Positions 33,053-45,035 of a DNA stretch of 64,000 nucleotides are shown one piece after another. Position 1 is the first letter of the stretch. Each line of letters opens with the position of its first letter. The DNA is taken from the NCBI GenBank assembly GCA_030248295.1, contig JASANH010000604.1, forward strand, positions 1 through 64,000, written 5' to 3'. The notes beneath the pieces are model-generated. The model ran no database searches. It was not told the origin of the DNA and saw nothing but the letters and a program-made list of their open reading frames with translations. This stretch comes from Mesodorylaimus sp. YZB2_4. Lineage: Eukaryota; Nematoda; Enoplea; Dorylaimida; Dorylaimidae. The position numbers and the translations under genes were made by a program.

Positions 33053-36000
33053 ATGGCGTCGAAGATTCGCCAACAGCTTGGCCCTGCTCGTAATCGTCTA
33101 AAAGAAGTGTTGCAATCGGTTGAATCGACGGCCGATCTCGCCGCGGCGCTGAAGTGCCCGATCGCTGATATTCTGAATATTAAGACGACTCTGGAAATCA
33201 CGCGAAGCAAATTACATCGAAACTTTGAATCGTACAAGTCTCGCTACGATGCGTTCGTCGACATCGCCGATAACGAGGACACGAATGAGTTCGCGGAAGA
33301 AGTCGCCTTTTTCAACGAGTTGTCCGCCAAATTCAACGATCTGGACGTCGAACTGCAGCATTACCTTCAAGCCCTACAGGAGCGACTTCAGGATGAAGAA
33401 CGAAAGCGTCGTCAGGCGATGGACGAAGAAGAACAGCGGCGACGTCAAAAGCTGCACGAAATCCAAATCGAAAACGAGCGCCGCTGAATCGCGAATCCAG
33501 CTCGTCCTGACGCGGCTCCGGAGGCCCCAGAAATCGCTAAGGTAAAGTTGCCAGTTTATGAACCCCCCTCTTTCGATGGAACCCCTTCTAAATTCCGGGA
33601 ATTCATAGACGCCTTTGAGACCTGTGTGCACAATAGAGCCGATTTACCAAACGCTGTCAAATTTCATTATCTAAAAACCCGCTTGAAAGAGGGAAGCGTT
33701 GCTGCGCGAGCGATCGAGGGTATAGCGGTTACGAACGATAACTATGAGATGGCCTTAAGAACGATAAGGGAACGTTTCGGAAATCATCAAATCATCGTTA
33801 CGCAGCACTATCACAGCATTCAGAAACTCGCTACACCTCGCACAGATGCTCATTCACTTCGCATGTTTTTTGACAGTCTAAACTCGCACTGCAATTCGTT
33901 AATCGCTCTTGGACAGCAGTTAAACCAAGACGCATTACTGCTCGTCACGATCCAAAATCTCATCCTCTCATCGGTTCTTAGTCACTTGCGTGAACGAAAT
34001 GACTATCAGCAGTTCACTGTCGATTCTCTACTGGATCGTCTACGACAGCATATCGTCAATCTAGAAATGACTGAACAATTTCAGACTCGCCAAGAGCATC
34101 CTAAACTATCCATACACGAATCCGCTAGGGAAACGTCGTCGGCTATATCGCCAGCGGAACGTGATCTACGACGTCAATCAACTGCCAGTACGTTAACCGT
34201 GCACAACTCAGCGTCACGTCACTCAAAAGCGAAAGCCATTACCTGCCAGCTCTGCAACGGAAGCCACTGGGCTAGTGACTGCACAACTTATTCTGACGTT
34301 AACTCACGTAAAAGGCGTGTGACTGATTTGAAGTTATGTTTCACTTGCCTTGGAAATCGCCATCGTGTTGACGAGTGCAAAAGCAGCCGAAGCTGGCCAA
34401 CCTGCAAACAGCGTCACCATCGATCAATCTGCCCTGGCTATGGACAGAAACCAGGTTCTCAGTCTGTCCCCGCTACAACGATGATCACGGAAAATTCTTC
34501 AAAGGCGTCGTTTATGCTCTCAGCCAAAGTGTTCGTTTTTTGTGGCTCCTCTCCAGCCTCCTTTGAAGGAAATGCGGTACTCGATTCCGCTAGTCAGCGT
34601 TCATACGTCTCCTCAGAGTTCGCTAAGAAAATCAATGCTCGTACTGTTCAAACTGAAAAGATTTTGGTTTCTGCTTTCGGAGGTTTGCAAAGTACCTTTA
34701 AGGCTCGCATGGTATCATTCCATATTCGCACAAAATCTGGTCCTCCGATTTATGTTTACGCCTATGTAGTGCCCACTATCACTGACTCGACGAGTCGACC
34801 ATTTATCCGTCTCTCCCCTGAAGGCACGCAATTCTTGGAGCAACACGACCTCGCAGATTCGATTCCCAGCTCTCCCGAAAATCGCTCTATCGATCTTCTG
34901 ATCGGCGCTGAATATTGGAATCAAATCTTCTCAGAATCCTGCGTCCCAGTACCAGGCCACCCCTCTCTTTCGCTCATTTCTTCTCGTCTCGGGTGGGTGC
35001 TGACTGGAGCAGGTGAATCTCTTGTTGATACTAGTGCATCCACGAATATCGTCTCTCGCTTCACGACTCTCTTCACATTTGCATCGTCTCAGGATCAGAA
35101 CGATCAGCATCAAACTCTAGAGATGGATCCTAGCGCCAGCGCTGCAGTTGATCCTTCTGTATTCCGGGATCTCGAACAAATTGGCATCAAGGATGCGGCT
35201 ATGGATCATAATGACGAACTTGTCCTTCATAACTTGGAAGAAACCTCTCAGCTCTCCAGCAATCGCTCCACGAAGCATCGTCCCATCTCCAATATCTCGA
35301 TTGCTGATAAGACTGGCAAGCCCGATCTCCGTGATCCTCGCCCTGACGCTCTTTCCGTTTGCAGCGAAGTCAGTAAAGTTTCCGAGGAAGAAGTCCACTA
35401 TCGATTTTCGCCTTGTAAACTCTGCCAAGCGGACATCATCTCTCGAGGAATGAAGGCTGAAAGTGTTCCTGCCAACAAAACTTGGTGGTTCGGACCCGAA
35501 TTCTTACAAACTAATGAGCCTAATTGGCTGAAATCGCAATGTGTTACTACAGCCAACCCTGACCTATTGCATCCGATCCTGGTAACCTCGATCCCGGCGA
35601 AGGAGACACATTCGTTGCATCGGTATTCAACTTTTACTCAGCTCCTGCACGCCATCGCCGTCATGCTCTGCACTTGCTGCCTCTTCATATGCCTTGTCTC
35701 CCGCGCTATCCACCTAGAAGTAGTGGAATCTCTCTCGTCTTCAGAATTTTTGCTCTGCCTCTCGCGATTCATCTCTCGCCGTGGGAAGCCATCACTGATC
35801 ATATCTGATAACGCGAAGCAGTTCAATCAAGTCGATTCATTTATTTCATCGTACTGCAACGATCACGAAATTAACTGGCATTTCATCACTGAGAATGCTC
35901 CCTGAGAAGGCGGATTCTACGAACGCCTCGTCAAGCAATGCCTTCGGAAATCAATCGATCATGCCGCTCTAACTTCCTCTCAGCTGCAAACCATCGCGTG

Positions 36001-36493
36001 CGAAATCGAAGCGATCTTGAACTCTCGCCCTCTCGTCTATGTCGGCTCCGATCTCGATGACGGAAGGGATCTGACCCCGCAATTATTCCTTTCGACTCGG
36101 ACATCCGCTTCCATCGATGGTCTTGCTTCAACCAAAGACAAATTCTGGAACACTGATCTCGTCGCTCTGTGGAAAAAGAGCCAAAATTATCTCGATATGT
36201 TTTGGCAATTCTGGCGTCGTCAATACCTGACATCTTTAATGGAAAGGTCTGGATGGACGCATCGACAGCCACGAATTCGATCATCTATGCCCCCTCGTGT
36301 TGGTGAAATCGTCCTTGTAAAGTTCCTCACGCCACGAATGCAATGGCCTCTCAGAAAAATCATCGAGCTGTACATGGGAATGGACGGATTTGTCCGAAAA
36401 GCATTGGTCAAACTGCCTTCCGGACGTACCATACGACGTCCTATTCAAAACTTGGTCCCACTCGAATGCACAACAAACTCTGCTACAGCCTGA
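33053..36493 (+). pseudogene. BEL/Pao Gag-Pro-(RT deleted)-integrase polyprotein
   Basis: A single frame from ATG 33053 to TAG/TGA near 36493, cut only by TGA at 33485-33487 and TGA at 35903-35905. Order: coiled-coil Gag N-terminus (LQERLQDEERKRRQAMDEEE); DUF1759-type capsid (SFDGTPSKFREFIDAFETCV); CCHC knuckles (CQLCNGSHWASDC, CFTCLGNRHRVDEC); retropepsin of A17 type (AVLDSASQRSYVSSEFA). RT and RNase H are replaced by a short Ser/Asp-rich junction (about 35100-35400). The RNaseH-IN linker (ADIISRGMKAE, KTWWFGPEFL) and integrase follow: LVSRAIHLEVVESLSS, PSLIISDNAKQF, then ENAP, the stop, and EGGFYERLVKQCLRKSI; the C-terminal PPRVGEIVLVKF barrel is present. The second TGA replaces the conserved Trp of the APWWGGF-type motif. 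The first integrase Asp region is also missing. Confidence 0.9.
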
Positions 36494-36818
36494 GCATGTG
36501 TAAAGGACACGCAGAAGTACACGCACTATGCATGCATCTGAAATACATAAAGATTCGCTTAAAGTATTATCTGAAACGTATCGAAACGATTTCCGTCTAA
36601 GTTTATTTTTCCTGCTTATTTGAAATTCGAGGTCTGTTTATGAGTTCTCGTTCTAACACCGTTTTCTCTCAACTAACTCGTAAGTGCGCTTTTCCCTTTC
36701 TCGGGTTTCCTCTTATACGCTATTGAATGTGGTAAATGGGCATCTGCTGAGTTATTCGGGTCTACTGAAATCTATGACCTCCCAATCCCCTGGGTTTGGG
36801 AGCTCTCGCCCTCCGGAG

Positions 36819-37046
36819 TGTCGCGAAATGCGCGATTGATACGAGGAAGCAGCGCCTCGCCCACTGCACAATGCCCGAGAATGGAACACTTTACACCTCT
36901 AAATGATATGTGATTTGGTATCGTTCATGCGAGGTGTGCGTTTTCTCTGTTGACCTGAACGGTCTGTTCCTTCTGTTTCTCTTGATTACTGTAAAGCACC
37001 AGACTCGAAGCATTGTCGCCTCTCTCCATATTTATATCTCGCGACA
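36819..37046 (+). repeat. BEL/Pao 3' LTR
   Basis: 228 bp, near-identical to 32736-32963 (two substitutions). Followed directly by the CCAGC target duplication at 37047-37051. Confidence 0.95.
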
Positions 37047-37051
37047 CCAGC

Positions 37052-39129
37052 CTGAGCTAACCCATGTTGGGGACTAAACAGCAAACGTGCCATTTTTATA
37101 GTCAAGTTCAAATTTGTTGCAGTTTGGCCACAGGGCAAGAAGAATGTGATCCAACTAGGACTGCATCATTCGGCGGCCCGTCATTCACACGTAAGTGAAA
37201 GAATCACTCATAGTCTTTTTTGAAATCTCTGCTCATTCCCGAATTTTTAGAAATTTCAGAGGGTTATTCTCAATCAGTATTGCCATTTACCAACGCGTGC
37301 AATTGCCTTCGGTTTGATCAAATGATGTGTAGTCAGCGATTCCCTCCGGCTGTTACAAGGTGGTCAGTGCACTCGAACGGTAAGGGTACAGAGATAAAAG
37401 TCTATTAGGTGGCTCTATGAACAGTATTGTGACGTCCTCAGGTGTCGCTTGATCGATGACTGCATGAAGTAGTGGGCAGAATCGAGAGCGGGTCAACGAA
37501 GCAAGGTCAACACTGTTAGAACTTACTTCAAAAAAAGTTGCGAAAGGGGTCAGCTTCTTTTTATTTTGTAAATGACGTGAAATATACAACAAAAGAGATC
37601 ATGTTCCATTACGATGAATTCGGCTCAAAAAGTTTGTGAAACCCTGTTTATGAATGTTTATCTTCTGAAATGTTTACTCAAAAGGAGGTTTATTGAGAAA
37701 GAATTGCAGCAAACATCTTTAAAATAATGTTTTATTTTTTGCATACGTTCTTCTTCATGCCTATTAGCGTCAAAACTCGCGAAATTGATCGAAGATAGAG
37801 CGAGGCGAGGAGCTAAGTAATGTACGCAGAAGAAAAAGACGAAGCTATTCGCGCATGGTATAAGTGCGGCATCATCTAGCTTCGAGAACTGGAATTTTCA
37901 CTGATCGTGAGATTTAAAATTTACCTGGTTGCTGGTTTTGATTTTGAGTGTTGGTAATATTCGTCAATTTCGTGAAAAAGATATATGCTAATAATTTATT
38001 TATGGAATCCTTGAATGCAACATATGGTTCCCAAAACAAGCAAAATCCAAGCTCTAGATTTCTTCAGAAATTATGAAGGTTTCCCAGGGAATTTTTATTT
38101 CCGAGGGTCTAGAGAAAATCAAAATTTTCTAGGATTCCCTAGGGAAACTGGGAATCTTTAGTCCTGGAAAACTTTAAGTTTTCGGAACATGGGCAGTGGC
38201 GTGGTGGAAGGAAACAACATTGCATACGCGGGGCTGAGACGAGTCGTCCGCGACCATCCGATATTTCCTCCAGCCCTGAGCTTGGTATCGTCGAGTTTGA
38301 AGCGAATTTGATCGTAGGCCAGGGTTAAGTGGGCTGGCATGCGGTTGGTTCTGCTGATGCGGGATTGACCACCTCGTTTCTGTCCGCGCTTCGAGCTGTC
38401 TCCACAGTCTGTGACTTCGTCCTGCAGAACCGTCCAAGTGCTAATCGGTCGCTACTGTCCTGCACTGGTGATGTGGGACGAACAGATAATGGCGACGGTG
38501 ACTTTGCTGCCGCTGGCTCTCCACTCTTGATCGGCGACGTTGGTGACGTCCGGAACTCTTGTGACACACCTCGACCTATTACCTCTTGCTGCTGCATCAA
38601 TCGTGGTTGCATCACTGGTTTGGACGATGTCTGCCCTGCTGACTATTTCGGCACTTGCAGCTCCTGTGGTGCTTGTTGCTTTATTTCCTGTGGGACTAAT
38701 GGAGGTCCCAGCGTCGACGTCGTGTTGCCTAAATCCAAAAAATTTCTTCGTCCGCCTCATCATTTCCTGGCGGTGATTGCCAAGGGGCGTGACATGGCTT
38801 CAATCGATTATTGTGCACGAGTTTTCGTTGAGCCGTGGGATGATTCCACAGGCGAATCATACTGGCGGATGGCGGAACAAGGCAGTCTAATGCGTTACGT
38901 CAGGGGGTTACAGGGTTACGTGAGCTCAGCTACAATAAGCCTATCCTATTGCGCATTTCTCGCTAGTCTTTGCAGTAAATTCCGACTCAAATCCATCGTT
39001 CCGCTAACTCCACGACTGCGCACAATTTTTAAAGCTCCCGCCAATTTCCGTCAATATTTGTGACGTAAAAAGGTGGAATGTCCAGTGACACAGTGTGCGC
39101 ACAGCGAGCAATCCGTGGCTACACAATAT
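37052..39129. other. No recognisable gene
   Basis: The plus-strand open frame 38329-39063 starts with GTG, is Cys- and Ser-rich without a known motif, and overlaps equally open minus frames; I do not call it. At 38030-38170 the CCTAGGGAA/TTCCCTAGG motifs recur, like those at 31.9-32.1 kb. A 20-codon ATG frame at about 37821 is not supported by context. Confidence 0.4.
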
Positions 39130-39356
39130 CGCTGGTATTCTGAGCTCGAAGGTGAGAGAAAAACCTGTCAGGTCAGAGCAATTTCGTATTCTCATCCAGC
39201 TCGGAGGTGCGAGATGTGATGTTTGCTAGTCGCAGAGGGAAGGGTCGCAGGACGCCAGCGACCTGGTCGCGGCAGAACCTCGAGGGTCAAAGGAAGAAGT
39301 TATATTTCTGCTTTTATTTATCAAAGTTTTGGTCGGTTTTGGTCGATAAATCCATC

Positions 39357-40416
39357 ATGACGGATTTTATCGATTTAGAGAATAGTTCTGATGATGAATT
39401 TGTGCCCTATTCACGCCGAAATTATCGTCAACATTTTGATGCGCTCACTGAATATTCGGATGGGGAGTTTCGCCGGCGATTTCGGTTCACAAAAGATGGA
39501 GTGAACGATCTAGTCAATTTATTAAGCCCTGATTTGGAAAGAAAGTCATTGCGCAAATGTACAGTCACTCCCGGAGAGCAATTATTGCTCGCTTTGCGTT
39601 ATTATGGTGGCGGCGCCTTTCAGATGACAACAGGCGATACTTTAAAAATTTCCCAGCCATCTGTTTCTAAGTTGATCACGACAGTTTCAGAAGCATTGGC
39701 TCGACGAGTCGATGATTTTATTAAATTACAGGGAGGCGATGCGGCACATCGGGTTCAGGTCAAATTTTACGATATTGCCCGATTTCCAAACGTGATCGGT
39801 GCCTTGGATTGTACCCATATTCGAATCGTCTAACCACCTGACCATCCTGAGCAATTTTTCAACTGTAAGCATTATCCCAGTTTGAATGTGCAAGGAATGT
39901 GTGATGCGGACGGTCGATTCACGATGTATGTGCAAGGCCAGGATCAGCGCACGATTCATTTATTTTGCGTCAGAGTCAGCTGTTCGCCACAATGGAGAAC
40001 GATGGTGGCCGTGGGATTATTCTCGGAGATTCGGCCTATCCATGCCGGTTTTGGTTGATGACCCCAATATCTACACCCGCTTTACCGGAGGAAATATTTT
40101 TTAACAAGGCCCATTCAAAGACGCGAGTTATCATCGAACAAGCATTTTGACGTTAAAAAAAAGATTTAACGTGCTGCACCAAGAAAATCGTCGTAGTTTA
40201 TCGCACGTTGTCAAAGACATCGTCGCCTGTGTCGTCCTTCAAAATTTTGCCATAGCACGGGCCGAACCAGACGACTTTGATGAATTTGACTTCAACCATG
40301 ACGACCGCCTAGCATTTCCAGTACCCCCTATTCCACCACCACCCGGACATGTAACGAATTTTGCAGTTCAAAGACGACGCAGAATAATGAACCAAATGTA
40401 TAATGCGAACCCATGA
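39357..40416 (+). pseudogene. Harbinger (HARBI1-like) DDE transposase, broken
   Basis: ATG at 39357 starts a 158-codon frame. N-terminal helical part: RRNYRQHFDALTEYSDGEFR, PGEQLLLALRYYGGGAFQMT and SQPSVSKLI. The first catalytic Asp sits in NVIGALDCTHIRI (near 39820). TAA at 39831-39833 follows; the same frame continues with EQFFNCKHYPSLNVQGMCDA. A frameshift near 39950-39990 leads to GIILGDSAYPCRFWLMTP (second Asp) and NKAHSKTRVIIEQAF (Glu region). TGA at about 40148 precedes the last helix LKKRFNVLHQENRRSLSHV. At least three lesions: inactive. Confidence 0.88.
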
Positions 40417-41099
40417 TTTGTTCCTTTAAAAAAGATTGAAGGTTTGAAGGATGATGGGGTGGGCATCGTTGTGCTTTCTGGCCGAGCAAGGACGCGGCAG
40501 TTGTGTGGTTCATGTTCGCCTGCACTTCGGGGTGGGTATCTCGATCTGTGACCATCAGCTCGTCGCATTTCCTCGTGGCTGAATATTGTGATAAGGCTAC
40601 CTTTCCCGCCTTTAGTTCGAATGTTGTCCTGGATCTTCCTGGAATAGGTTTTAGGCAGGCACTGTTCACATTGCAGGTGCCTGCGCATCTCTCGTCGCAT
40701 CTTGGACCAGTTTCGTGCCTTTTTTCTGCCTAGACTCGCGTGTTCGGTGCACCTTATGTTTTCTAGTATCCAAACTAGAAGTTTGCTCCCTTCACTTTGC
40801 ATAGGACATGATAACTTGTTTTTTCTATTAGACCCTGTGTCGGGTTTGTGTACATAAGCGGTGTATTTTCCTGTGCTAGGCAGTCTTCGATTCTGCCGGC
40901 TCATCGTTACGTCGTGTTTCTTCGAGTAAAGACTTTGTTTCTCTATGGCTCGTTTTCCAACTCGGCCACGACAATCGTATCGACACGCACCAGATCGTTA
41001 ACAAGTACCGACGCGCGGACTCGGTAAGAACTGCTAAATATCGTTTTGGTGTAACTTGGTTAGGCCCCATTATTACCCTGGACTAGGCGATAGCTTAAC

Positions 41100-41215
41100 C
41101 TTTTTACAATATTGTGCAAGTTGAATGTTGATGTTGTGATGTGATCATGTTGTGTTGTGATCATGTTGTGTTGTGTTGATGATGTTTGTTGATGTTGAAT
41201 TGAAAGCCACAAATT
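41100..41215 (+). repeat. GTTGTGATCATGTT-type simple repeat
   Basis: About 110 bp of GTTGATGTTGTGAT variants (GATCATGTTGTGTTGTG twice) between the two Harbinger genes. Probable low-complexity expansion; no coding potential. Confidence 0.55.
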
Positions 41216-41503
41216 CAAACCACTGTTCATGTGAACTAACAAGCCATCTCCTCCCTCCCCTCCCTCTCATACAAAATCAAACCTCATCAAATTCAATTTA
41301 TGATTCAACTTTTAAACATCCGGCAGTCAGAAGTCATTGGGAGCGTTCAGTTCAATACCAGTCACATCAGCACCACGGAGACTCATTCTATGCTCAAAAA
41401 CTGCCATCCTAGCTTCGCTTATCATCGACTTCATGCCAATAATCATATTTTTTATTTCCCTAAACACCTCTTTCATCTCGCCGTAGAGTTCCTTTTGGGC
41501 TTG

Positions 41504-42030
41504 TTACCTAACATTGTTACCTAAAATGGCGAACAAATCCCCTCGTGCCTGTAATGACTTTCCTTGCCCTCGACGCGATGATGACGATCCGCTAAAGCCA
41601 CCGTAAGCACCAGATTCAACACCGCCTACTAGGCCTCCATAAGCAGGTGTTCCAATAAAATTTTGAGCGATCAAAGACTGGGCTTCTGATAACGGGACAT
41701 CCTCGTCGTCTCCGTCTCCAGTGATGCGAGCATCTATAGCAAAAAATACAGCTCGAAATACAGAATATTTTTGGGGAAGAATATGTCGCACTTACTTTTA
41801 GAATTATGGGCAACAATCGCTTTCGCCTTCTTTTTTAACGTTTGTAATGGCTGAGAAATTTGCTTGACCGAATAATTTTCCGACGACGCCGCATTCACCG
41901 CGTCCGTCATTCTTTCGTGTAATTTCCTCACCCGTTCGATTCGTTCCGGCTTCCTACTGCTGTCATCGAAAAATTGTTTATGTTCATTGTAATTTTGCGC
42001 AACGATTAATTTTTTCTCTTCCGTAAACAT
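41504..42030 (-). CDS. Harbinger Myb/SANT-like DNA-binding protein
   Basis: Two exons on minus: 42030-41796 and 41733-41504, joined over a 62-nt GT-AG intron in phase 1, giving 154 residues. Residues 1-78 fit the Myb/SANT-like family (Myb_DNA-bind_5 type): MFTEEKKLIVAQNYNEHKQF, then VKQISQPLQTLKKKAKAIV. Residues 79-154 are acidic then Gly/Ser-rich (AYGGLVGGVESGAYGGF), with GDLFAILGNN at the end. In active Harbingers this second protein helps import the transposase and binds the ends. Unlike its transposase partner it shows no lesion. Confidence 0.75.
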
Positions 42031-42341
42031 CGCAGATTGCCAATTGTCCTTCAAAATTATAATCTTATTCAAATTATGCAAATATGCACAAACGATCGCG
42101 GAAAGTACTCGTTCTGCATCATCTATCTAAAATTACATCAAGAAATCTAGGCTAGCTAGGTTTTCGCGGGTAGCAGCAGACGGAAGGCCTAAAAACCTCG
42201 AGGCCGATTTCACTTGACGTCGACGGTAGATGAGAATACGAGGTGCGAGGTGAAGGTTTTGCCGTCGACGTCGAGGCAATATGCCTTCGACCTGCGACGT
42301 CGACGTCGCGGGCTTTCCTTCGACAGAAGAGAATACCAGCG

Positions 42342-43625
42342 TATGTGATAAATAACTGGCTTGCACCGACGCTCGCGCCCCCTAATGGTATGAATCAGTC
42401 ACCATGGCCGGCATTCTCCATGAAGGCCCGGAAAGGAATGATAATAAATGAACAGTGCCAAGAGGCATGAAATCAGTCGACTCTGGACAATTTGAATGGT
42501 CATCACGTTTAGGCGAAAACATCATTCTTTTTAACTTGCCGCCTGTCAGGTTGTTATCAGGTCCGTCTGCTGGAATGTGGCAAGCTGGCTATGTTGCGCA
42601 ACATGCCTTTACTGTGCATATAGCTGCTTAGGAAAACGCGCGCATCGATCTCCAGTTGGCTCGTTTATACTCGCTACGCTGCAGCTGGCGTTGCGCGCAC
42701 AGCGTCGCCGAGCGCAGCAGGGAGATGTTTATATTTAAGAGCGTAGGTCCGCGCGTAGAGACCTGCGCGCGTAGAAATCGGAATACTGCGGCGGAGCAAA
42801 GCTGTCTGCTGGAAACGGGAAACCCCTTGTTCCCCTTGTATGCGCGATTTTCTGCAGTAGCCGAGAATAACCTCGAATAAATGTCTGCCCACAATTCTAA
42901 CATGCCCCATTCGTAGAGCACGGACAACGGACTATATCGGACAGCTATTTATTTAACTTTTTCTATTGTCATTTTAACATCGCTACTAAAATTGAAGAGT
43001 ATCATATGGATTTTATAATTTACCAGATTGCGATCAGTTATGCGCAATCTCGAACCCAAACACAGTTTTTGAACATCAATCACCATTGCCGTCACTCTCT
43101 TCCACAAAAGTGTCTTGAGTGCCATTTCTATGGGCAAGACGTCGGACAGGATTCTTGGATTTACGGCACGAGTTATCTCTCCTTCACTCCTTACAGTTTG
43201 GAAACAACAGTGTAATCGATCGCTTCAATGCTGGGTGAAGGTCGTTGAAATCTAAGAGCATGAAAAAAGCGATGCAACTGCAAAACTAAGCAGTTTGCTG
43301 TAGCGTCCCGTGCTCTGATTCTATTACTGACGAGTTTGCGGTACACTATTGCAATACCATACGGGGATTTTCCACAGTACCTGCAGTATGTTGAACGTGC
43401 ATCTCATTCTCATTCTGACTTTGCCATGGACAGAGTCCGTCGACAGCACAACTAGGACAAATACCCAAGCATAAGCCCAACATATAAATGGAAGGCCGAA
43501 ACCAGCGGTGATAGCATTAGGCTGGCAGTGACAACAACAGTGACATTTTTTTGATGCGTCACTATAATTTTTTGTTGCAGATTAAGCCATGTAAATCATT
43601 GGCTCACACGACCAAAGTGAATAAA
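42342..43625. other. No recognisable gene
   Basis: GC-rich around 42640-42790 with GCGCGCGTAG motifs, then AT-rich. Short ORFs on both strands (for example 42628-42927) overlap each other and show no domain or splice context. Confidence 0.4.
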
Positions 43626-43629
43626 ATAA

Positions 43630-44233
43630 TTAGGCATCAAAAAACAGTTTAAACTTTTGTCGTTTATCCAGAGCTTTTAATAGCTTCTTGATCTGACCGA
43701 TTTCTGTCGTATTCTCAATAAGCATCAGCACGTTTTCCGAAATAGCTATTAATGCTTCGCTTGACAAGTCTATCACTCTAATAAATGAATTGAAGGCTTT
43801 CATATGAACTCGTTTTTTCATAATGTGTCTTCTTAGCAGCTTGCATCTTTCCATATCGGATCTTACAAGCAGGCGTTGAGTTCTCGCGCGTTCAGCATTC
43901 GGATCTTCGAGCTGATACAAATCGATCATATTTAAATAGTACTCAGACTTGATTTTCGACGAGCTCACGTTAAATGAGATTTCACGCAAAAAATTGTTCA
44001 CGTCGTTTAGGCCATCAATCACGCGCATTACAGCGGATAAATCATTTTGGATTTCAGAAATAAATGTTTCGCATCGATTTAATTGCGTTGATAATTCAGA
44101 TATTGATTTATTGCTTAGAAAAATTTGTTTCTCATTTTCGCACTGCTTCGCATGCAGCAGGCTTAGCTTAGACTTCGTTACTATCAACCTGTCGATCAAA
44201 TTCTTGATATTTGTGTATCTGTCCGTACACTAG
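43630..44233 (-). CDS. Coiled-coil exon of an unknown gene
   Basis: A 200-codon frame on minus opens after a good acceptor (TTTATTTCTAG at about 44245-44234) and ends at TAG 43630. It is Leu/Lys/Glu/Ser-rich and predicted helical throughout: SKLSLLHAKQCENEKQIFLS, ELSTQLNRCETFISEIQNDL, IKKLLKALDKRQKFKLF. There is no known domain. It looks like a 3'-terminal exon; the frame before the acceptor lacks an ATG suited to a single-exon gene. The coiled-coil exon at 48.3-48.8 kb on the same strand could belong to the same transcript. Confidence 0.45.
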
Positions 44234-44534
44234 AAATAAATACTTTTGCTTCTGTTTTAACAAGCATCTGAAAAGGTACCATCTTTATGAGTAAGCTTAA
44301 TGCTCTATATTATTTCAAGGTGCTTGCCGCAATCACGAAGGAGTGTGGAGCACAAGATATGACAATGAGATTTGTTTTAAAAAAAATTTTCAAGGACAAA
44401 GAGCTACGCAACCGCGGCTTCGTTTTTTTTAAGACTTGCGTAGCATGTGGGTATGCAACGGCTGAAGTCGAACTGTACATGCAAGCCATATTGGTATTTC
44501 GATTCAAATCCGAGAAAGGAATACGATGATTTAC

Positions 44535-44700
44535 AGGCCTCGTGGCCTAGTGGGCTTGGCGTCTGCCTCTCACGCCGAATGCGCAGTTTCTGGCGAGTGT
44601 TCGACTCGCGGGCCGGAAAATCATTTCGTGGTAATTGTGTCCCTACACCCTCGAGTGCGCATAAGCGTTTGGTCATGTGGTAAAACATGAAGATGAATTA
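44535..44700 (+). repeat. tRNA-derived SINE, second family, copy 1
   Basis: Head with A-box TGGCCTAGTGGG and B-box-like GTGTTCGACTCGC (44540-44615), tail AAATCATTTCGTGGTAATTG then CTCGAGTGCGCATAAGCGTT. The tail is repeated in inverse at 57640-57712, so this is a dispersed element. Confidence 0.6.
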
Positions 44701-44849
44701 ACATTAAAGCTTTTGCTAACTAGCTTGTGAGAGACTTTAAACTGCACTGCACAGTGCACTGTGCGGTGTAGCCTTGCCAGACGTGGCATAATTATGCCAT
44801 TTTAGCAGAGTTCGAAGGCTGTGGCCCCGCATTTCCCATTTTGCTCATT

Positions 44850-45035
44850 TCTTAGTAAGACTTGATAAAATCTTGGCAACTGATCATTTTCTTGATAAGA
44901 TTCGATAAGGGAAAGTTTCTCAATAATTCTTAGCAAGATCATGGTGAGAAAATACATTCTTAGTAAAAACTTATTAAGATAAAGTATTCTCAGTAAGTTC
45001 GAATTTCTTACTAAGATCTTATAAAGGTATCTTAC
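44850..45035. repeat. CTTAGTAAGA-type degenerate repeat
   Basis: TTCTTAGTAA, TTGATAAGAT, TCTTACTAAGA and similar units recur about ten times, with both orientations mixed. AT-rich and non-coding; possible remnant of a foldback element. Confidence 0.4.

Larger units (their letters stand above)
32736..37046 (+). mobile_element. BEL/Pao LTR retrotransposon, internally deleted
   Basis: Two 228-bp LTRs (TGTCGCG...CGCGACA) bound a 3.86-kb interior, and the 5-bp target duplication CCAGC is intact at 32731-32735 and 37047-37051. Gag, zinc knuckles, protease and part of integrase are present; reverse transcriptase and RNase H are missing. LTRs differ at only two positions, so the insertion is recent and the deletion derivative was probably mobilised in trans. 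Confidence 0.93.
39130..42341. mobile_element. PIF/Harbinger DNA transposon, full length
   Basis: Ends CGCTGGTATTCT (39130-39141) and its inverse AGAATACCAGCG (42330-42341), flanked on both sides by TAT (39127-39129 and 42342-42344), a 3-bp target duplication as expected of the superfamily. The subterminal GTATTCTCATC also recurs on both sides. Inside are a plus-strand DDE transposase and a minus-strand Myb/SANT-like gene, the classical two-gene Harbinger layout. Confidence 0.9.

Noticed and set aside
33485-35905. TGA as a sense codon (recoding) in the BEL frame
   Set aside because: Attractive because both breaks are TGA, but the housekeeping genes use TGA normally as far as visible, and other elements show TAG, TAA and TGA breaks. 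Point mutation in a non-autonomous copy is simpler.
38329-39063. 244-codon open frame, Cys/Ser-rich, plus strand
   Set aside because: Starts with GTG, no domain, overlapping minus-strand frames are equally open, and codon pattern is not gene-like.
40368-40904. 178-codon minus-strand frame inside the Harbinger element
   Set aside because: No motif; overlaps the 3' end of the transposase and lies between the two known Harbinger genes. Basic composition looks like a shadow frame.
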